Below are positions 24,190-35,518 of a stretch of 64,000 nucleotides of DNA, piece by piece; within the stretch, counting starts at the first letter, position 1, and each line of letters opens with the position of its first letter. Below the pieces are notes generated by a model. That model searched no databases and was not told the origin of the DNA. It saw only the letters and a program-made list of their open reading frames with translations. The DNA is taken from assembly GCA_037176885.1 (NCBI GenBank), contig JAWWNJ010000023.1:1240001-1304000 (forward strand), given 5' to 3'. Source of the DNA: Favolaschia claudopus (Eukaryota; Basidiomycota; Agaricomycetes; Agaricales; Mycenaceae). Both the position numbers and the translations under genes were made by a program.

Positions 24190-24199
24190 TCCACGAGAT
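24190..24199. repeat. Target-site duplication, right copy
   Basis: This is the second exact copy of TCCACGAGAT, lying inside the codons for Glu-Ile-Ser-Trp of the acetyltransferase. Confidence 0.75.
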
Positions 24200-24873
24200 T
24201 TCGGGATCTCCTGCGACGCGTGCGTTGTTCTCTGCGACAAGGCGAGCGCGCTCTTCCACATCGGGAACTTCAATGAAGCTGGACCGCGTGATATTAATGT
24301 CCCCGAGAAATCTTTCTGTCCCCTCGGCTCCCACTTGGCGTATATGGCGCAGAGGGCACCCGCTCACCGGATGAGGCTCGGTTGAGCCCCCGAGCTCCTT
24401 GACCATTTCATCTGTTTTTGCGGTCAACTGTGTTAGCCAACCCTGCGCCTTCTCAGTGGTGTATGTAGAACCAGGGCCAGTTGGGCCCAACCACTTTGCA
24501 ACCTCAGGATCGCTCAATATCGCGACACTCTCGTCGACGTCGGTCATCCGAGGAGGGGTAAGTATGATGTTTGAAAATGGGGCGGGAAGGCGTAGATAGG
24601 GCTCGCCGGTCGAGGGGTTATACTGGAGTCCGCTCATAGTGGTTTGGATAGTGATGACCGTTCGATATGGTTTTATAGTGGTCGCGATGAATTCACTCGT
24701 CCGGCCTGAAATGTCCGCGATGTTCAGATGTCCGCGATCTTCAGGAGTAGGTTGGAATCGGGGATGGATGCCCGTCGCACAGATGAGAAATGATTCTCGT
24801 TTCTATGGAGTTCTGCGGATTTTCGTAGGAGAGAGTTCGGATAGGTTCGAATTTGTATAAAAGCATCTCTGTA

Positions 24874-25519
24874 CTACATATAAGGACTGTATCGAGTTTG
24901 GCAAGGGGAGGGCAAACTGTTGAGAAACTGAGTGAGCACAACAATCGACACAGTTGAAGCGCGCCCAAAAGAAAGGGGATCAGACATCCAAAGGAAGGTC
25001 GTTTCGCTTGCATCGCGCCGACCCCCGCTTCCCGCCCAGCGCACCACAAGGGCGGCCCCGCTCGACCAATGCCTTTTGGGTTCAGCATGGTATGGAGGGA
25101 GAATATAGACGTTCCGCATTGGGGGAGTGCTCACTGGACGCTTAAGTGGAAACTGCGAATGTAGGAAGTGTTTCATCACAAAGGGGATGGGGCGCAATAA
25201 AATTGGAGGGGCGAGGAAGAACACTCACCCTGTGAAAGCAGAGTATTGCACCGAGAAAAACGAAACAAACCCTAAGAAGAGGAATGAGGACAACGTCTAA
25301 CACAGATGAAAGACAAGAGAAAAGGTCAGACGAAATGGCACTGGCAAGTACACTGTGCGTCCCGTAGAACGCGAGTTTGTTGCGAACAAACTCCTCTATT
25401 CCTCGGCATGGTCGTGTAGGACGGGGAAGAGAATAAAGTCATCATAGAAAAAAGGAAATTAAAAGGGATAACGGATACTCACGGACGACTGGAGGGGAAA
25501 GTGGGTGGAGTCTGGACAT
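24874..25519 (-). CDS. Orphan 160-residue membrane protein
   Basis: Three exons fit with correct phase throughout: 25519-25483, 25395-25229 and 25152-24874. The introns use gtgagt donors and tag/cag acceptors. The ATG is preceded by a C/T-rich leader. The product starts with a short Pro-rich stretch, then a segment with EFVRNKLAFYGTHSVLAS, then one strongly hydrophobic helix (VLDVVLIPLLRVCFVFLGAILCF, residues ~40-62). The C-terminal ~90 residues are basic and less ordered. No signal peptide is evident. I recognise no family. The coding case rests on the phase-consistent splicing of a frame that has no ATG in its main exon. The third exon is the weakest part. Confidence 0.45.
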
Positions 25520-25742
25520 GCTGAATGGACGCGGAGTGTGGTGCAAGGTGAGGACGGGGAGGTGGAGATTGGGGGAGAGGGAAAAAGCAAAAAATGTAAC
25601 GGTCACATCGTGACATTTATATGTTGTGGCCGTGGGAGTTCGGAGTATATCGGATTTATCAATGGTTGGTGCTGTGGACGCGTCGCGTGTCTCGTTTGCG
25701 TCAACCCGTCTTAATTGCCAACGTCCAACTCGAGATTCCCCG

Positions 25743-27739
25743 ATGGTTCATGTGCGGCTAAACGAACGCGACACAAATCCAAAGTGGGTTCTCCCTGGGC
25801 TCCTTGAGGTCCCCCCAAATCTGATCCCGATCCATTCAAAGTCGTGGGTTCAGAGTTCTACAATGACCTTGGTGTCTCCTTATTAAATATTGCCGCAAGC
25901 CTACGTGAATTTTATCTCGGCTCTTGACGCCGGCGATTCTGAAGGTCAAGAACAAGCGAGGTAGAAGCGGCGCAAAACAATCATAGTCTTAGTGCTCATC
26001 AGAAACAAACAGGCAGTTCCTTCGTGCCCTAGCAGCTCAAGTTAAACCTTTGATGAAAGCACATGGCCTTGTCGTGAATAGTCTTGAGGAGGTGGCACGA
26101 ATCCCCTACGAAATCACTGGCTCTAGCTGAAGCAAGCACAGTACGAGTATAACAATGTCTTTGCTGGTCGAAATTGGAATGCCGGTGAAACCGTAGGTGT
26201 GTTTCTCTCCATGCCTTGTCGAGCCTCCCTTTGAAGAGTTTCAGAGCTAGTTCTTCGTAGGCCCGGCGGCTCTTTCGCGCCGACAGCCTACATAATGAGT
26301 ACTTTGTGCCACGAGGTTTTTTTTTTTTTTTTTTTTTTTTTGTGAAGCCGAGCATCTGAACGTTGATTTTTTTTCTGATCAGCTAGCTCATATCAAGGTT
26401 TGAAAGGTGAATATACCACAACCCGAACTCATTCGTCACAAGCATATGCACCATGGTCCCAGTTTCCAGGCGCTTTGGAAGCAGTTCCGTACCGAAGTTC
26501 GTGCTCTACAAGACAAGGGTTATTTCGGTGACGGTCTATGGTCGTCTGGCAAACGTCTCCAGGATTCAGCCGTGATAATGGGAGATGGTATCGAGACAGG
26601 CGAATTCCCTGAATTCTTGGTATGCAGAATACTTCGAATCATTTCTGCTAATCCCCCATTTGCCGTAGTGTGGTGGTGCGCAGAAGCAGTCACGTCCCAC
26701 GGCTCTGGGTCGCAAACGACGCGCTCGCCGAACGCGTCGACGTGAGACAGTTGCTTCGAATAAAACTGGTCGTCAAACGGCCAAGAAGCGCAAAGCTGGC
26801 GGACGGGTCAAATCTGAATTCGCATTTCCAGGTCATGGTGCCATATTGACTGAAGGTGGACTTGACCCAAAAGCGCAAGGCGCTGGATTTAGGAAACAAG
26901 CCGCTAGGTATGTCATCGGCAAACAACATGCTATCTTCTTGACAACTCGCTCTCAGTAAACGGGCTCGAGAAGAACGAGCTCTTGCAGCAGAACGACGAC
27001 TGCAGGCTCTGCAGGTCGGTTCATCCCGAGGTCAGACTCCGATCTTTTTCGCAGTGCAGCGGCGTTCACTGATTCTAGTTCATTTTAAGCCTCGACATCC
27101 AATGTAGTCTCTGATCCTGAATCCGACGAAGTTGATGAAGTCGAGGAAGAAGGCTCCGAGGACGAACTGGTAGGCGAAACAGATGCAGAAAGACGTCAAG
27201 CATTACTTCGCGCCGGAGAGGAGGATCTGCCAGCCCTGAATGAAGAGGATTGGAAAAAATTCCAGAACGATTTCGATTTCTCCCGCTGCGGGGAGCAAAC
27301 TTCTCCTATCGAAATTTCAGACGAAGAAGACCTTCCTATTGCTTCCGGCTCTACATTTGTCGTGGGCCCTAGCAAAACGTCTTCCCATATTACTCAAGGT
27401 GATCGACATTTCATGATAGTAGAACTCGGTTCGACTTAACACGGCGCCAGATTCCAAGGGTAAAAAGAGCTCAAGTCTCGGCAACCTGGTGCAGAATGAG
27501 ATTTCTCTACGCAAGAGAGAGTCTCTGGGCATGGCGCCGGTTAAAGCTGGTAGCCGAGTTTTAGGTGGTCGTTCTACTGTCGGGGCCGGACAGAGGCCGC
27601 AGGAATCTGAATGGGCGTGTCACTTGTGCACCTTGTACGTTCCCAAAGCTATCGCGGGTATCGTGCCTCACTCAATGCTAGGCTCAACAAGGACGGCTTT
27701 CTTGCGTGTTCAGCCTGTTCCACGCCAAGGAAGCAGTAA
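25743..27739 (+). CDS. WSS1: Wss1-like WLM-domain metalloprotease with RanBP2-type zinc finger
   Basis: The start at ATG 25743 (MVHVRLNERDTNP) fits the family N-terminus, although the first intron's exact border does not resolve. The WLM domain follows: FLRALAAQVKPLMKAHG, YEYNNVFAGRNWNAGETVELVLRR, then the zinc site HELAHIKHMHHGP and the downstream GYFGDGLWSSG and CGGAQ. A basic region and an acidic region follow, the latter with a likely SUMO-interacting motif (PIEISDEED). The C-terminus is a RanBP2-type finger, WACHLCTLLNKDGFLACSAC, with a TAA at 27737-27739. Wss1 works with Cdc48 and SUMO to digest DNA-protein crosslinks. The zinc motif is encoded by three exons (ending 26315; 26383-26397; starting 26443). 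Confidence 0.88.
26317..26341 (+). repeat. T25 homopolymer at an intron donor
   Basis: Twenty-five T residues follow directly after the G of the donor (GAG|gTTTT...) of the intron that splits the metalloprotease HE/LAH motif. Such runs change length easily. Confidence 0.9.
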
Positions 27740-28180
27740 TTGGCCCCGATGTAGTGTGCATATTCTTGTTTTTTCTTCTTCTTCTGTATCCCCACATCTG
27801 TATCTTGTACACAAATCATAATCGAATCCCAGTAGAGCCATCCTGAACGCTGGGAGTAAATGTAGACCAATACGCCGTATGTGGCTGACTTGAAGAGAAC
27901 CTCAATTCGGCAAGTGTCACTCATGACGCCGCTTTTGTCGTGCATAGCGGTGCATCGCGGTCAACGAATGAACTAAAGACCTGGGTTTGAAGAGCATCTT
28001 GTTTTCTCCGTATTCGCTGCCGCAGAGTTCGGGGTTGACTGACGCGTCGAGCTCTAGAACACATAAATTAATGTGAGCCATCAAAGTTCGAGTCTCTCAC
28101 TCCGTAACCTCACACTATCCTCATGCTATTCTTCTCTTCGCGATAGTCACCTTGCTCTACAGGTCTTCCTATATCTAACG
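27740..28180. other. Intergenic, no gene seen
   Basis: This holds the metalloprotease 3' flank and the leader/promoter of the exchanger gene. A pyrimidine-rich stretch lies just upstream of the exchanger start. No supported frame. Confidence 0.5.
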
Positions 28181-30832
28181 ATGGCTTTGGCTTCTCCTCG
28201 GTTGATTTTTGTGCTCGTTTTCGCTCTAAACTGTGTGTTGTGGTCTTCTAGCCACTATGGCGAAATCCCGCAAACAAGTTTACTCTATGGCGACAACAGT
28301 CTCGTGAAACGAATATCCCTTGAGCTTGCAAACCCAAATGGCTCGAGCCTGGAGATGGCAATGGAGAAACAAGTGCGTGGTGCAAACATGTTATTTCGAA
28401 AGTTGCGCTCACAGCCCCCGTAGTGTCGGCCGCTTGCATTTCCAGCGACGGAGCAGTGCGCTCATGTGCTGAAACGATGTCCCCTACCCAAGACAATTCT
28501 ATCTATTCCCTATCTCCCCAACTATTACTGCGCCGAGACGGAACTGCGACCATTGATTTTCGCCGGCCTAGTCATCTGGCTTTTTTTCCTGTTCTCCACC
28601 TTGGGGATCAGTGCGTCCGACTTTTTCACACCCAATCTCGCCACAATAGCACAAATACTCGGTCTCGATGAAAATGTTGCCGGTGTCACATTCCTAGCTT
28701 TCGGGAATGGTAGTCCCGACGTCTTTTCTACATTTTCTGCCATGCGGGCCGATTCCGGAAGCCTGGCGATCGGCGAACTGCTCGGCGCTGCATCATTCAT
28801 CGTCTCCTGCGTTGTCGGCTCCCTGTGCATCATCAAACCCTTCCAACTGCACCACGCAACATTTTTTGTTCGAGATGTTGGCTTCATGTTTGTTGCGGTG
28901 TCCATGTTACTGGGCATATTGTGGGACGGAAAGCTTCGTTTCTGGGAATCTGCATCGATGATCGCCCTCTATTGTATCTATGTGGGAACGGTAGTTGTTG
29001 GAACTTGGTTGGAACGCAGAAGAGAACGCTTGAGGGCACATGAAGCCATGGTACGGTCCGAGTATGATGACTCGGACCTTTCACCTGCGAGCCCTCTGCT
29101 AGAATCTTACAGAGACTATCGTGAGCGCATGTTGACTTGACTTACTTTGTGCTGACTCTCCGGTAGCTAGCCCAGGTCCTTCGCAGATATCGAATCTCGT
29201 GGCTTCACCGTCACCGACCAGAGCCCGTGCCATCTCCGCCCCTGGCGCACCGCCCAGGCTCTTTACGGATCTTCCCCCGCGCCCCCACTCACGAACGCCG
29301 TCTCCATCACCATCATACACTCCAATGCCATCCTTCTCTCTCGTGGGGGCTCTGGAATTCCGCCACGTCATATCATCACTGCAGCACGAAGCCGCTGGGA
29401 CTTCGCTCAATATTTTTGATACTCCGTACACTCCGTACGCCGGAGGTCACTACACTCCGTTTCGTTCAAGGTCGCGGACTGTGAGTAGGGATCAGCGCAT
29501 TGAGATCGACCCCTGGGACGCCGCGCTCGGAGTACCACTTGACGAGCGTACACACCCCCAGCTAGTGATCACACCCGCTGTTTCCGAGGAACCAGAACCT
29601 CTGGATGGGAGCACTATTGGTAGCAGAAGATTATCTCCGATTGACGGTGTCCCTGGTGCATCGCGGGCACCCACCTCTCCCACAGTCTCAGATGGCGACA
29701 CGGAATCGCAGAATTTCCAGCCGCCCACACGACGGCAGCGCTTCATGCATATCGCGGGATCTGTTTATCACCGACTCTTCCCTTCTCTCCATAACTTCCG
29801 CGATAAAAGCGTGCTTGGACAGATCGCCTCTGTCTTTGCGGCGCCCGCCGTCTTGCTGCTCACACTGACTCTGCCGGTTGTCACAAGTCCATATGAGTCC
29901 TCCCACCATACTCATGAGAAAACTCCGGGTGAAGCGCCCAACTTGGTTGACTTTGAAGAGGAAGGGATTGAGAGAATTCTCATCGCGGAGGAAGAAGTTG
30001 AAGAGGAAATGCATGGAACCATGTATAGCAAATGGCTGACAGCCGCTCAATTTACTTTCGGGCCTTTATTCTGTGCAACTGTGTTATTTGGTACTTTGGT
30101 CTTGGATCTTTTGTTGTGGGTTCTCACTCTTCTCGAGCAGGCACTAACAAACGATACCGAATATGGGCGCTGATCTCGGCTGGGATTGTCGGCTTCGCTG
30201 CCTCAGTCCTCGTCATTCTTTTCGGTAACAACGGGGCTCATCCCTCATTCCGCATGGCTCGATGTTCCATCGGCTTTGTTGTGGCTATCGTATGGATAAT
30301 GGCCATTGCGGATGAGGTGGTGAAGGTTTTACAGGTGAGACCTGAGTAAATTATTCCTGGTCGATATCTCATTGTAAACTCTTGTAGACCTTTGGGTTCA
30401 TTTTCGGCCTCTCCGATGCTATCATTGGATTGACCATTTTTGCGATGGGGAACTCGCTGGCCGATCTTGTGGCCAATATGAGCGTGGCGGTAACCAATAA
30501 CATTTCACGAGGATCAGATTGAGATTCATGATTTTCAGGTGTTTGCCCCGATTATGGGCTTCTCAGCGTGCTTTGGAGGGCCCATGCTGAACATCTTGCT
30601 CGGTGTGGGCATATCCGGGTCTTACATCACGCAGCAGACACAACAGCCGTATCCGCTACCCCTTAACAATACGTTGATGGTTAGTGGCATTGGGCTACTG
30701 GTGCTGTTGGCGACTACACTCATCGTAGTACCACTCAACGGGTACCACTTGACTCGACGATGGGGTATTATACTAATTGCTGCGTATTGCACCATCATGG
30801 TCGCAAACGTTGTTGTTGAGATGAAGAGCTAA
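28181..30832 (+). CDS. Sodium/calcium exchanger family protein (NCLX/CCX type)
   Basis: Exon 1 (28181-28372) encodes a signal sequence and luminal region; exon 2 opens at 28424 with a Cys-containing stretch and the first transmembrane block. The two alpha-repeats are clear: GVTFLAFGNGSPDVFSTFSA in the N-half and GLTIFAMGNSLADLVANMS in the C-half. A long acidic, Ser/Pro-rich cytosolic loop (~29190-30020) separates the two halves. About 12 membrane helices in total are expected, and the last helices end at VVVEMKS. GNGSPD/GNSLAD repeats are typical of the cation/Ca2+ exchanger (CCX/NCLX) branch, including yeast YDL206W, which moves Ca2+ or other cations across internal membranes. The exact ion and membrane are not visible from sequence. 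Confidence 0.9.
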
Positions 30833-30993
30833 CATATACCAGGACAAATCGGACTGTAGCACCAATACCTTACCGAGTGTATTTAATAGACCATTTTCCA
30901 GTCAATCTCAAATTTCGGAAATACATTACGTCACGATCATTGGAATGACATAGAAGGCTGAGGACGCGCAAACATCCTTCTCCGTTAACAGCC

Positions 30994-32398
30994 ATGTCTG
31001 ACGAAGCTCCTGGTCCCGAAATCCAGATTAACGTCAAGGGTACCTCTACTCCAAGCCCTCAACACGACTCTATGTTCACTCACTCCAGGTCCCAGCGAAT
31101 TGAAGCTTCAAATCACGATTACAACCGATAAAACTGTCCTTGAACTCAAGCAGGCAATCGCAGAGAAGTCAGATGTGGAGGCCGAGAGGCAAAGACTTAT
31201 ATATTCGGGCAAGTCAAATCCCCCCATCGTCCGCATGACGAGAACGTTTATAACACGCCAAATGCAGGGAGAGTTTTGAAGGTAATCAATTAGGTTCTCT
31301 GTTCGACTACAATGCTTAGGAATTTTTGGAGGATGAAGACTTGTTATCCGTGTACAAGATTCAATCATCTCACACCATCCACATGGTCAAGGGCGCTGCG
31401 CGTTCTGGTGCTGCATCATCGTCGACGCAACCCGCTGCGCCACAACCGCTCCCAACAATGCAGACCGGGCAGAACCCGCACGATCCGCTTACTCAGCTCA
31501 ACAGTCATCTGGGGTTCGGTGCCATGGCTGGCTTGAATCCCTTTGCAGATATGGGTTTGAACCAGAACGATCCCAACATGGTAAACCTAATTTTGCAATG
31601 TTGACGCGGTTAGCCGAAGCTCACACACTCGCAGTTGCAAGGCATGATGAATAACCCGCAATTTCTCCAGCAAATGTCGGCAATGATGTCGAATCCCGCT
31701 ATTATGGACCAGATCATTGCGTCCAATCCGCAGATGGCGGGAATGGGTCCCGAGGCTCGTGCGTTGATGCAGAGCGATCATTTCAGGCAGATGGTGTACG
31801 TGTCTGGTTCTATATGTTAAATCCAGTTCTAACGATCCGCGTGCGTTTCTAGCTCAAGTCCGGAGAACCTGCAACGAATGCTCCAAATGGCGTCGATGTT
31901 CAACGGCGCGGGAGGCGGAGCAGCCCCTGCTTTCCCTGCCCCTGGTATTCCTGGTCAACCGGCTACAAGTACCCCTCCAGCCGCACCCGCTGCCCCTGCC
32001 TTCCCTAATCTATTCGGCGGTGGTGCTGGACAAGGCGCTCCAGCTTTGGACCCCATGTTACTCGCTGCTTTGATGAGCGGGGCACCGCCTGCTGGAGCTC
32101 AAAATCCTCCTGCTGGTTCAATCCCCAATTTGGGAGCACTACAAAACCTATTCGGTGGTGCAGGAGCAACGCCGCCGCCGCCCGCTGACGCTCGGCCGCC
32201 TGAAGAGAGATTCCAAGTTCAGTTACAGGTTCGTTTATTCTCTGGCCTCATTAGCTTCCACCTTTCTAATCTTTCCTTCTCCAGCAATTGCAGGACATGG
32301 GATTCACGAACGCATCCCAGAACGTACGGGCTCTCCTCGCGACAGCTGGGAATGTTCAGTTTGCCATTTCATACATACTTGACGGAGGCGGCCTTTAA
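30994..32398 (+). CDS. DSK2: Ubiquilin-like shuttle protein Dsk2 (UBL-STI1-UBA)
   Basis: Starts MSDEAPGPEIQINVKG and continues, across a short intron, into an N-terminal ubiquitin-like domain (ITTDKTVLELKQAIAEK, RLIYSGRVLKDEDLLSVYKI). A central STI1-type block (LQGMMNNPQFLQQMSAMMSNP, then DQIIASNPQM) follows, then a long Pro/Ala/Gly-rich linker. The C-terminal UBA domain (LQQLQDMGFTNASQNVRALL, GNVQFAISYILDGG) ends at TAA 32396-32398. Dsk2 carries polyubiquitinated proteins to the proteasome: the UBL docks on the proteasome and the UBA binds ubiquitin. About five introns, all short. All domains are intact and in the usual order. Confidence 0.95.
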
Positions 32399-32955
32399 GT
32401 GAGTTCAGTGTTCTTCAATCCCAAGGTCGATACATTAATAGTTGTCGAAGTGTACAACGACGAATGTAGACTATATTCTTGAATGATTGTATCACTCCCT
32501 GTTCCACGGCGCTTTTGCTCTTGGGCCCTCGGTACAGCCGATTTTTGTGATCTGGCTGTCTTCCCCGTACGTCCTGGGCAACCGAGTCTTGCTACCCTCC
32601 TTTCGGCGGGGAATCTGCAGGTTTATTGCTTCAGCTTTGTCTCGTTTCTCTATCATTCTATCTCTCTCTCAATGGATGAAATGCTGCTTTCCTGGCCTTG
32701 TCTGAGTTGCTGTGCTCGTATCGTGTCCCTTCACCTTCCCTACTTAAACGATTTGCCTGTATGGTCGAATCGACACTTGAAAGCTTCACGGTCGGATTTT
32801 CCCAAGGAACGATACCTGCGTGGTATCTTAACCGGTACCCCATTTGGCTGCACAGCGCTGTGCTTCCTGTCTTCTTCTCCGACTTTTCACAGGGCCTTAT
32901 CTCGATTTTATAACGAGACTTTGATAATGCTTTGCCTCCTTTCTAGTTCTCTGCC
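32399..32955. other. Intergenic, no gene seen
   Basis: T- and C-rich sequence upstream of the permease, likely its promoter and leader. The 32483-33181 reading frame overlaps the permease's first exon in another phase and looks like a shadow. Confidence 0.5.
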
Positions 32956-35190
32956 ATGGCGTCGCCCACCCCAAAATTGCGATGGACATTGGCCGCGTGG
33001 GCGCTCGAGCCAGAATCGTCCACCTTTGCTCCTAGTTCGAAATGGAGCAACAAAGATATGGATCCTGTCCCTGAAAACCTTCGCACCTGGAGCACTTGGA
33101 ATTATGTGGCCTACTGGATTTCGGATGCGGTGCGTTTCTCTCTTGCCAATATTTTTTGAAGTGGTCGTGCTGATGAATTAGCTCTAGACGAATACTGTAT
33201 GTTGAAAAGTCCGCTCATAACGAACAACTATATACGGCAATTTCTCCAGGCTACATGGGAACTAGCAAGCTCTATGATTGCTATTGGTCTTTCATGGTAG
33301 GCCATATCGTAGAAAGAGGAGCGGTGTTTTCTCAATTTCTACAGGAGACAAGCACTTCCAGCCATCGCGCTTGGCCACATACTCATCGCAGTTGTTATGG
33401 TGCGAACGCAACGGAGTAAATCTAGTTTTTACAACTTATCCTTATCCAGGTGTTGAATGGAACGATCGGGGCCCGTCTTCATGTCCCCTTTCCTGTGCGC
33501 TGTCTGTTGAGATGACCGTAAAGCCCTCACTGATTCGGCGAAGGTCCTGACCCGATCGTCCTTCGGTTTTTGGTTCAGCTACTTCAGCGTCATCAGCCGA
33601 GTCGTACTCTCAATGTTTTGGTTTGCTATCCAGGTAGACCCTTTCTTCCTCCAAGGTATTGAGCTAAGTGAGAAAAGTCATACACAGGTTCCGAATGCGT
33701 TTACCAGATGCTCAAAGCCATCTGGCCATCCACCCCTCGCATACCGAATCATCTTCCTGAATCAGCTGGTATCACTACCGTAGGAATGATGTGTTATTGT
33801 AGGTTCTATTCCATTTTTCCGAATTCTAACAATCGAGTCTTTCAGTTTTGTTCTGGCTCATACAGTTCCCGTTCCTCCTGGTCTCTCCTCAACGTATCCG
33901 TCACCTATTTGTTGTCAAAGCGATCATTGTTCCGGCAACATGGCTGGCCATCTTGATTTGGGCTTTGCATGAAGCACCGCCGAGTGTCAGCCTCACTCCC
34001 AAGCATGCTGTACTGTCCGGCAGCGCCGCAAGCTGGGCATGGTTGAGCTCGTTGAATGGTGCACTCGGAATCTATGCCACTCTCTCGGTCAACATACCAG
34101 ACTTTACCCGATATGCGAAAAATGAACAAGCGTGCGTAACGAACGACGATGCGATGAAATTTGTTGATCGCTCTCTTCCCCAGCCAATACGTTCAAATTA
34201 TCGTGATACCCGTTGCGTTCACATTAGCTGGGTTCTGCGGAATGGCGGTTGCCTCCGCGAGCGAAGTTCTCTACGGCAGCGTTATCTGGGACCCATTACA
34301 GCTGATCAATCTCTGGGACTCGCGTGCAGCATCCTTCTTTGCGGCCTTCAGTTTTGCACTGGCTAGTGAGATGCTCATTTGCTCGTGTCTGTCATACGTA
34401 AACCTCATATCCTGTTACTAGCTCTGGGCACAAATATTAGCGCTAATTCTCTCAGCGCCGCCAACGATATGACGGTATTGTTTCCCCGTTATATCAACAT
34501 TCGCAGGGGACAGATTATATGCGCCATCATTGGCGGGTGGGCGTTATGCCCCTGGGAGATCTTGTCAAGTGCGCCAGGGTTCCTGACTTTCATGTCGGGG
34601 TATACGGTGTTCCTTGGACCTTTCGCAGCGCTGTAAGCTGTCTTCAGTGTCGTATCATTTTTTTTTTGGCTGACCCAGTTCTCAGAATGGTCGTCGATGT
34701 CAGCCGAACCTTGTCTTACGTGCGACGAGTTCTAACATTCTTGTAGTACTGGATTGTTCACAAGTGCAACGTGGACGTGCCGGCGATGTACGACCCTCAT
34801 GGACGATATCGGTATTGGAATGGAATTGTGAGTTTCGCATACTTGCTTCAATGTCACCGAATATAACATTTCTTCCAGAATTGGAGAGCAGCGGTCGCGC
34901 TTCTTTTCTCCGTGACGCCCAGTATGCCGGGTCTAGCTGCAAGCATAAATCCCAATCTCGATGTCGGAAATGGCTCACACTTATTTGATATTGCCTGGCT
35001 TTACGGGGTTTGTACCGCTCTATCTCAAGCCTGTTGTTTGTTGATACGGATACAGTTCTTCACTGCTGGGGCCATATATTGGGCTCTTTCGAGGATGTTC
35101 CCTGCCACTGAGACGTATGTTGAGACGCTCGTCGTTGAGAAGGACGCAGACGATGAAGCAAGTGACCGGAAGTCCGCTGCGGACGTGTAG
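32956..35190 (+). CDS. NCS1-family nucleobase permease (uracil/allantoin/uridine type)
   Basis: Exon 1 (32956-33128) ends in the conserved YWISDA; a 9-nt exon (33188-33196) adds Thr-Asn-Thr and the next exon continues ATWELASSMIAIGLSW, giving the family's first helix. Other landmarks are GARLHVPFPVLSRSSFGFWFSYFSV, LNGALGIYATLSVNIPDFTRYAKN, GTNISANSLSAANDMTVLFP, RRGQIICAIIGGWALCPWEIL and DYWIVHKCNVDVPAMYDPHGRY. These mark the NCS1 family, about 12 helices with cytosolic ends, carrying uracil, allantoin, uridine or related bases with protons. Substrate cannot be read from sequence alone. The C-terminus is short and acidic, ending at DRKSAADV. Confidence 0.92.
33188..33196 (+). other. 9-nt microexon in the NCS1 permease
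   Basis: ACGAATACT lies between a tag acceptor and a gtatgt donor. It supplies three residues of the conserved first helix motif and keeps phase; without it the motif is three residues short. Confidence 0.6.
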
Positions 35191-35518
35191 ATTGTTGAAA
35201 CAATACATACATCAAAAATATCTACGCGCTCAGCATGAGATTGTGATGTGCAAGCACTCCATGTCTGCCCACATTAGTGTAGGGTCCATCACTCCATCAA
35301 TCATCCAGTGGTCGCTTGAAGGAAGGAAGGAAGACGGTCGCAAGAATACTTGACATGGCCACTGAGAGATAATGATACCGGCCTAGAATGGCGACCAGGC
35401 ACCAGAAAATCTGCTTGTAGCACACGACACGAATCGATAGAGGGCATGGCCGACATGTATTTAGCGTTATTGACCGTAAGCGTACAACTTGGTGTGGTAG
35501 AGCGATGCTGCAATGGAT
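35191..35518. other. Tail-to-tail intergenic region
   Basis: Permease 3' end meets the surface-protein 3' end. A GGAA repeat run lies at about 35320-35333. No gene is seen. Confidence 0.5.

Larger units (their letters stand above)
22963..24637 (-). pseudogene. GNAT-family N-acetyltransferase gene split by an insertion
   Basis: The 5' part (24637 to about 24190) encodes ~145 residues typical of RimJ/RimL-like fungal acetyltransferases (SNIILTPPRMTDVDE, DPEVAKWLGPTGP, GDINITRSS, DPEISW). The 3' part (about 23271 to 22963) encodes the acetyl-CoA-binding half (FLAPSHQGRGLTTVALRTL, then a conserved FEDNHGSIKVLQKSGF). Between them lie 908 bp of unrelated DNA flanked by a 10-bp direct repeat. As it stands, the 5' part runs into a stop at 24157-24155 after about 12 foreign residues. 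If the insert and one repeat copy are ignored, the two halves meet in one frame with an ordinary small intron (gtgagc...cag) just downstream. The gene therefore looks recently broken rather than decayed. Confidence 0.8.

Noticed and set aside
24841..24860. Possible tRNA B-box (ggttcgaatt)
   Set aside because: It does not match GGTTCGANTCC to the end, and no A-box or acceptor stem fits around it.
26029..26355. Minus-strand ORF with a poly-Lys run
   Set aside because: The Lys run is the T25 tract of the metalloprotease intron read backwards; the rest is antisense to its WLM exons.
26407..26745. Apparent loss of the first zinc His in the metalloprotease (frame reads PELIRH)
   Set aside because: That stretch is intron. 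Splicing through the 15-nt exon 26383-26397 gives an intact HELAH.
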